Below are positions 63,066 through 64,000 of a stretch of DNA of 64,000 nt, in pieces (position 1 is the stretch's first letter; every line of letters begins with the position of its first letter). The stretch covers positions 4,154,001 through 4,218,000 of the forward strand of contig NC_052480.1 of the NCBI RefSeq assembly GCF_009730915.1. The letters run 5' to 3'. The stretch is from Dioscorea cayenensis subsp. rotundata (lineage: Eukaryota > Streptophyta > Magnoliopsida > Dioscoreales > Dioscoreaceae). Below the pieces are notes generated by a model. The model was not told the origin of the DNA, searched no databases, and worked only from the letters and a program-made list of their open reading frames with translations. Made by a program: the position numbers and the translations under genes.

Positions 63066-64000
63066 CTACATGCTCATAACAGCTCTGGGTTGGAGCTCAG
63101 AATCTGCTTCGGCTTCGCCGCTATCAGATACATCATCAGTCTGCAGTGTAAAAGAGAAATCTTTTCACAACAGTGCATATATAATTTATGTTCACCACCT
63201 AAATTTGATTATTTCTCCAGTTCAAACTAGTTCAGATCATCACTTATCGTAGACTAATTTTGTATTCCAAATCATCCAAAGAATGCTGAAACCTTAATTT
63301 TTGATTTCTGAAATTAATTTCATATAAACTTACTGTTGAATTCTTTCTCTCATTCTCAGTTAGGTAACGGTATAATGCACCATGCCCGCGAAGAATTTTC
63401 GCTCCAGAACCTCGTTGGTTAATAGTGCCAACAGATTCTTCATCCACAAGAACTGCATCTACTCGATCGTTCCCTGATTTTACATCTGGGACCTGAAAGC
63501 ACATCCACTATAAAATCAGGGGTTTTGATTCAAGTAGTCTCAAAATAAATATATAAATAAATAAAAAGTAAAAGGGCCAGGATAGTAGACCAATATCAGT
63601 GTAGCTGGGGAGGTTTTCCAAATTAAATCCTATTTTCTTAGCAAGTCAAGACTATGTTGCAGTAATCCAAATAGTAGTTTATAGTTGTCTAATGTTGATC
63701 ATAAGCAAAATCATGAAAGATAAAGATAATGCGTAAGACCGAGAGTATGCTACATTGATCCACTTTCAGCCATCAAATGAAACATTCAACTATTATATAT
63801 GACCCCTAGAGCCTCCAGTTTACAAGCAAACATGATATGATAGAAATTTGCAAACTCAACCTTTTAACAAATAAAGATAAGAGGATCATTGACAACACAC
63901 CTCATACATGGCCTCAGTCAGAATGTTCTCCAAAATAGAGCGCAAACCTCGTGCACCTGTATTTTTAGCCATTGCTTTTCTCGCAATTAACCTAAGTGCA
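63066..64000 (-). CDS. CLPX: Mitochondrial Clp protease ATP-binding subunit ClpX (3' end)
   Basis: Three exons are visible: 63901 to beyond 64000, 63334-63492 and 63066-63140, joined in phase 0. The last carries the stop TAG at 63066-63068. They encode [67 protein letters not shown] and an acidic tail ending [11 protein letters not shown]. This is the C-terminal AAA+ lid domain of ClpX (sensor-2 GARGLR, where the Arg contacts ATP) and the typical plant mitochondrial extension. ClpX unfolds substrates for ClpP in the matrix. The AAA+ core and N-terminal zinc domain lie beyond the window. Confidence 0.95.

Overview
The window is plant nuclear DNA: intron-rich AT-biased genes with GT/AG introns, a photosystem antenna gene, an NAC transcription factor, a KORRIGAN-type cellulase and plant transposon families. 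It is clearly an angiosperm. A non-grass monocot is possible because intergenic DNA and third positions are AT-rich, but nothing here fixes the species. One run of exactly 1000 N (41989-42988) marks it as a scaffolded assembly.

Layout. 1-2845 (-): 5' part of a chloroplast/mitochondrial-type DprA/SLOG-like Rossmann protein. 3461-9549: a three-level nest of DNA transposons, an old Mutator-like element with FAR1-type transposase, split by a GC-rich TIR element that is itself split by a 1.4 kb long-TIR Mutator-like MITE. 10299-14116 (+): 20S proteasome subunit beta type-4 (PBG1), complete in seven exons. 14812-17326 (-): membrane-anchored GH9 endoglucanase (KORRIGAN), complete but for a +1 homopolymer frameshift. 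21387-26420 (-): LARP6-type RNA-binding protein, ten exons, one GC-AG intron. 26905-27180: SINE with target-site duplication. 28670-29700: about 20 copies of a 51-52 bp tandem repeat. 30500-37500: remains of an unrecognised coding region, interrupted by a fossil Ty1/copia element (31414-36728) that carries a hAT-type MITE. 38000-38650: another decayed coding relic. 40070-41150: 5'-truncated LINE. 44445-46047 (-): BEARSKIN/SOMBRERO-type NAC factor. 46538-46852 and 47401-47500: a Stowaway-like MITE and a 100 bp near-perfect palindrome. 48619-50586 (-): LHCB5 (CP26), with a second +1 homopolymer frameshift. 51360-51431 (-): tRNA-Trp(CCA). 51587-54811 (+): SFT2-like Golgi transport protein. 55609-57339 (+): small organelle-targeted cupin. 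58130-62752 (+): nearly full L1-type LINE. 63066-64000 (-): 3' end of mitochondrial CLPX.

The genes are unrelated single-copy housekeeping or developmental genes, not an operon or cluster; what ties the window together is its transposon history. I found no convincing new biological system. The best second-look items are the nested transposon block, the 51 bp satellite-like array, the 100 bp palindrome between NAC and LHCB5, and the two conserved genes that each differ from an intact frame by one extra base in a homopolymer, which more likely reflects consensus error than real loss.
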